In this document: positions 61,023 through 64,000 of the stretch, piece by piece
Position numbering within the stretch: position 1 is the first letter of the stretch
Layout: every line of letters starts with the position of its first letter
NCBI GenBank assembly: GCA_963521185.1
Contig: CAUQTV010000004.1
Span: forward strand, 449,905 to 513,904
Source of the DNA: Enterobacter_D sp963521185
GTDB taxonomy: Bacteria; Pseudomonadota; Gammaproteobacteria; Enterobacterales; Enterobacteriaceae
Length of the DNA: 64,000 bases
Direction of reading: 5' to 3'
Translations under genes and position numbers: made by a program
The notes under the pieces: model-generated
Seen by the model: the letters and a program-made list of their open reading frames with translations, nothing else
Database searches by the model: none
What the model was told of the DNA's origin: nothing

Positions 61023-62541
61023 GGTTTACGTCTATCACATCCGGGTTAACAACACGCAACAGCGTGAAAAAAAGATCGGTTGCCAGCATACCGCGCGTGC
61101 CGTACTGCGCCGCCCGCTCATCGGCGGCCGCACCGTGCGCCACGCAGCCCGCACAGGCCGCGTCCATCAAAGCGTGCTTCTGCCCTAACAGCGCACCAAT
61201 AATACCTGAGAGCACGTCTCCCATGCCGCCGCTGCCCATGCCGGCGTTGCCCGCATCAATGATGCCCAGCTCGCCGTTTTCGCTCGCGACGACGGTTCCC
61301 GCGCCCTTCAAAACGATAACACCCCCGTAACGTTTTACCAGACGCCGGGCAGAAAGTAAGCGATCACTTTCAATTTCTGCGACGCTACAGTTCAGCAGCC
61401 GCGCGGCTTCGCCGGGGTGTGGCGTCAGAATGCGATTGTGACGTTTATCGGGATTGATTGCCAGAAGGTTAAGCGCGTCGGCGTCCCACAGCATCGGTTT
61501 GCGAAAATTCTCAATTTTTTGCAGCGCTTTTTTGCCCCACGCTTCCTGCCCAAGACCGGGGCCAATCACCACCACGTCCGCCCATGCCAGGCTTTCATCA
61601 AGGGATTTTTCACTCAGTTCATGGACCATCAGCTCAGGGCGCGCCGTGATGATGGGCGCGATGTTCTCACTGCGCGTCAGCACGCGAACCAGCCCGGCGC
61701 CGGTGCGTAGCGCGGCCTCACCGGTCATGCGGATCGCGCCTGCGGTACCGTGATCGCCGCCGACAATGACCAGCCGTCCGTTATCGCCTTTGTGCGACGT
61801 CGGGCGACGCGGCGGGAACCACTGCGCCAGCTGCGAGGCGTCATAGCGGGTAAGGGTTGTCGATTGCCCCGCCAGCCAGCTCTCCAGCCCCAGCGCATGA
61901 TGATGCAGTTGCCCGACGACATCGCGGGCTTTTCCCGTCAGCAGACCGGGCTTGAGGGCGATGAAGGTAACCGTGCGCGCGGCGTGGATCACCGCGCCGG
62001 GCGTCGCGCCGGTTTGCGCCAGCAGGCCGGAGGGAATGTCCAGCGCCAGAACCGGTGCGGCATGGGCATTCGCCTGGTGAATCAGGGTTTCAACCTCACC
62101 GCCCGGCGCGCGGGATAAACCGGTGCCCAACAGGGCGTCAATAATCACATCGACCTTTTCCGGCCAGGCGGCATCCGGGGCATGGATCTCTCCACCGGCC
62201 CCGAGCCAGGCATCGCGCGCGGCGGTGGCCTCTTCCGGCAGTGGTTTGTCGCTCTCCAGCGCCAGTAGCGTCACGTCACACCCGGCAGCGGCCGCCAGGC
62301 GAGCCACCACATAGCCGTCGCCGCCGTTGTTGCCGTGCCCGCAAAGAATCAGCCAGTGCCGGGCGTCAGGCCAGCTTTCGCATGCAAGGGAAAACGCGGC
62401 CTGCCCGGCGCGCTGCATCAGTTCGAAAAGCGTAATGCCCAGCGCGTCTGCCGCCGCTTTCTCGGCGCGACGGAGTTCGTCCGCTGGCCAGATGGAGTGT
62501 GGTATACTTGCGGGGTTTTTATTCACGGTATGGTCCGTCAT
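61015..62541 (-). CDS. nnr: Nnr (YjeF), bifunctional NAD(P)H-hydrate repair enzyme
   Basis: Two-domain enzyme of 508 residues: an N-terminal epimerase (about 15-220, with G-N-N-G-G-D-G) interconverts NAD(P)HX epimers, and a C-terminal ADP-dependent dehydratase (about 230-500, with D-A-D-A-L-N-L and G-S-G-G-M-G-D-V-L) restores NAD(P)H. The start at 62541 (M-T-D-H-T) matches E. coli. Its ATG overlaps the divergent queG ATG in CATG, so neither leader has room for a conventional upstream region. Confidence 0.95.
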   Translation of the reverse strand: MTDHTVNKNPASIPHSIWPADELRRAEKAAADALGITLFELMQRAGQAAFSLACESWPDARHWLILCGHGNNGGDGYVVARLAAAAGCDVTLLALESDKPLPEEATAARDAWLGAGGEIHAPDAAWPEKVDVIIDALLGTGLSRAPGGEVETLIHQANAHAAPVLALDIPSGLLAQTGATPGAVIHAARTVTFIALKPGLLTGKARDVVGQLHHHALGLESWLAGQSTTLTRYDASQLAQWFPPRRPTSHKGDNGRLVIVGGDHGTAGAIRMTGEAALRTGAGLVRVLTRSENIAPIITARPELMVHELSEKSLDESLAWADVVVIGPGLGQEAWGKKALQKIENFRKPMLWDADALNLLAINPDKRHNRILTPHPGEAARLLNCSVAEIESDRLLSARRLVKRYGGVIVLKGAGTVVASENGELGIIDAGNAGMGSGGMGDVLSGIIGALLGQKHALMDAACAGCVAHGAAADERAAQYGTRGMLATDLFFTLLRVVNPDVIDVNHD

Positions 62542-63679
62542 GTCACAGCCCCTCGATCTCAATCAGTTAGCGCAAAATATTAAACGGTGGGGCACTGAAC
62601 TGGGATTTCAGCAGGTCGGGATCGCCGATACCGATCTCAGCACAGCCGAACCCCAATTACAGGCATGGCTGGATAAACAATATCATGGTGAAATGGACTG
62701 GATGGCGCGTCACGGCATGATGCGCGCCCGCCCCCATGAACTTTTGCCCGGCACGCTGCGCGTGATCAGCGTGCGCATGAATTACCTTCCCGCCGGGGCC
62801 GCCTTCGCCAGCACGCTCAAAAACCCTGCGCTCGGCTATGTGAGCCGCTATGCGCTGGGCCGCGACTACCATAAGCTACTGCGAAACCGGTTAAAAAAGC
62901 TCGGCGAAATGATCCAGGAACAGTGCGTCTCGCTGAATTTTAGACCCTTTGTCGATTCTGCGCCCATTCTTGAGCGGCCGCTGGCAGAAAAAGCCGGGCT
63001 GGGCTGGACAGGTAAGCACTCACTTATCCTCAATCGCGAGGCCGGTTCGTTCTTTTTCCTCGGCGAACTGCTGATTGATTTACCGCTGCCCGTTGACGAG
63101 CCGGTGGAAGAAGGCTGCGGTAAATGCGTGGCCTGCATGACCATATGCCCCACAGGCGCGATTGTCGCGCCCTACACCGTGGATGCCCGGCGTTGCATTT
63201 CCTACCTGACGATCGAGCTGGAAGGGGCCATTCCGGAAGCTTTTCGCCCTCTGTTGGGTAACCGTATCTACGGCTGCGATGACTGTCAGCTGATTTGCCC
63301 GTGGAACCGCTTCTCGCAGTTGACGGACGAAGAGGATTTCAGCCCGCGCAAGGCGCTGCATGCGCCGGAGCTGATCGCGCTGTTTGCCTGGAGCGAAGCG
63401 CATTTTCTAAAAGTGACGGAAGGATCGGCGATTCGCCGTATTGGTCATCTGCGCTGGCTGCGAAATATTGCCGTTGCGCTGGGGAATGCCCCCTGGGATG
63501 AGGCGAACCTTCAGGCCCTTGAACAGCGCAAAGGTGAGCACCCACTTCTCGACGAACACATAGCGTGGGCGATTGCGCAGCAAATCGAGAAGCGAAACGC
63601 CTGCGTGGTGGAAGTGCAATTACCGCAGAAACAGCGGCTGGTCAGAGTGATAGAGAAAGGGCTTCCACGTGATGCCTGA
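62540..63679 (+). CDS. queG: QueG, epoxyqueuosine reductase
   Basis: Cobalamin- and iron-sulfur-dependent enzyme of 379 residues, the E. coli length, that reduces epoxyqueuosine to queuosine in tRNA. Two [4Fe-4S] ferredoxin-like clusters are evident: C-G-K-C-V-A-C-M-T-I-C-P and C-D-D-C-Q-L-I-C-P. The start at 62540 (M-S-Q-P-L-D) matches E. coli; the longer frame upstream lies inside nnr. Its promoter must lie within nnr. Confidence 0.96.
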   Translation: MSQPLDLNQLAQNIKRWGTELGFQQVGIADTDLSTAEPQLQAWLDKQYHGEMDWMARHGMMRARPHELLPGTLRVISVRMNYLPAGAAFASTLKNPALGYVSRYALGRDYHKLLRNRLKKLGEMIQEQCVSLNFRPFVDSAPILERPLAEKAGLGWTGKHSLILNREAGSFFFLGELLIDLPLPVDEPVEEGCGKCVACMTICPTGAIVAPYTVDARRCISYLTIELEGAIPEAFRPLLGNRIYGCDDCQLICPWNRFSQLTDEEDFSPRKALHAPELIALFAWSEAHFLKVTEGSAIRRIGHLRWLRNIAVALGNAPWDEANLQALEQRKGEHPLLDEHIAWAIAQQIEKRNACVVEVQLPQKQRLVRVIEKGLPRDA

Positions 63680-63692
63680 CCTTTCCACAGGG

Positions 63693-63929
63693 TGTGCATA
63701 AAAATAAAAACACATTGCGTTTCAAGGTGGAAAAATTCGTCAAGGGATCGCGTTAACAATTTGAAATGAAATTTTTGTTATACTTTTTATAGGGTTAGAT
63801 GAAATTCATTCACTGTGCTAAGCGATAACATCTTTGAGGGTAAAGTACGCACCTGTGGATAAGTCTGTTTACAAGAGTGTGTCAAAGACAAAATAAAAGG
63901 TCCCCAGCGAGGCATTCCGCTGTGGATAA
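63693..63929. promoter_or_regulatory. datA: datA-like locus: cluster of DnaA boxes between queG and tRNA-Gly
   Basis: Three exact matches to the DnaA box TTATnCACA occur in 240 bases, all read on the minus strand: 63693-63701 (TTATGCACA), 63854-63862 and 63921-63929 (both TTATCCACA). An IHF-like sequence (TAACAATTTGAAA at 63754-63766, one mismatch) lies between the first and second. In E. coli datA lies at this place, between queG and the glyVXY tRNA genes, and with IHF promotes hydrolysis of ATP-DnaA to limit initiation. Confidence 0.8.
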
Positions 63930-63947
63930 TTTATTCAGAAGAAAATT

Positions 63948-64000
<53 letters not shown>

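Overview
The window is enterobacterial chromosome. Gene order and protein sequences follow the E. coli 94-96 min region (queG-nnr-tsaE-amiB-mutL-miaA-hfq-hflXKC-yjeT-purA-nsrR-rnr, then rlmB, aidB, the ula regulon, the rpsF operon, cycA, ytfEFGH, cpdB, cysQ, ytfJK, ytfL), read here in reverse. Codon use is GC-rich. No phage, insertion sequence or CRISPR array was seen. A member of the Enterobacter/Lelliottia/Leclercia group or a near relative is the likeliest source, inferred from the gene set only.

Layout. 1-7.7 kb: an accessory sugar region surrounds the polyamine exporter gene paeA (ytfL). It holds three Gfo/Idh/MocA oxidoreductases (the first cut by the window edge), an orphan HExxH metallopeptidase-like gene, an AraA/FucI-type isomerase and a RhaT-like sugar permease. 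7.7-23.4 kb: core genes ytfK, ytfJ, cysQ, cpdB, qorR/qorB, ytfF, ytfE, cycA, fklB, ytfB, the rpsF-priB-rpsR-rplI operon and yjfY, with an added Tsr-like chemoreceptor and an added EamA transporter. 23.5-32 kb: the ascorbate (ula) regulon with yjfP, bsmA and yjfN. 32-36.4 kb: a Cache chemoreceptor, aidB and rlmB.

36.5-47.3 kb: an 11-gene, tightly packed, same-strand operon lies between rlmB and rnr, which are neighbours in E. coli. In transcription order it encodes a PLP lyase of the D-cysteine desulfhydrase / L-cysteate sulfo-lyase family, an Asp/Glu-type racemase, a TauABC-like sulfonate ABC transporter, an M20D amidohydrolase and a complete Opp/Dpp-type ABC transporter. I read this as a sulfur-scavenging system for a cysteate-like sulfonated amino acid and its peptide or N-acyl conjugates. 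It is the best candidate here for an undescribed system.

47.4-64 kb: core genes rnr, nsrR, purA, yjeT, hflC, hflK, hflX, hfq, miaA, mutL, amiB, tsaE, nnr and queG. After them comes an intergenic region with three consensus DnaA boxes, positioned like datA, and the 3' part of a tRNA-Gly(GCC).

Links inside the window: NsrR (50 kb) probably represses ytfE (16.2 kb) through a perfect NsrR palindrome. UlaR controls the two divergent ula units. Both chemoreceptors carry sigma-28-type promoter sequences, so they are probably co-expressed with flagella.
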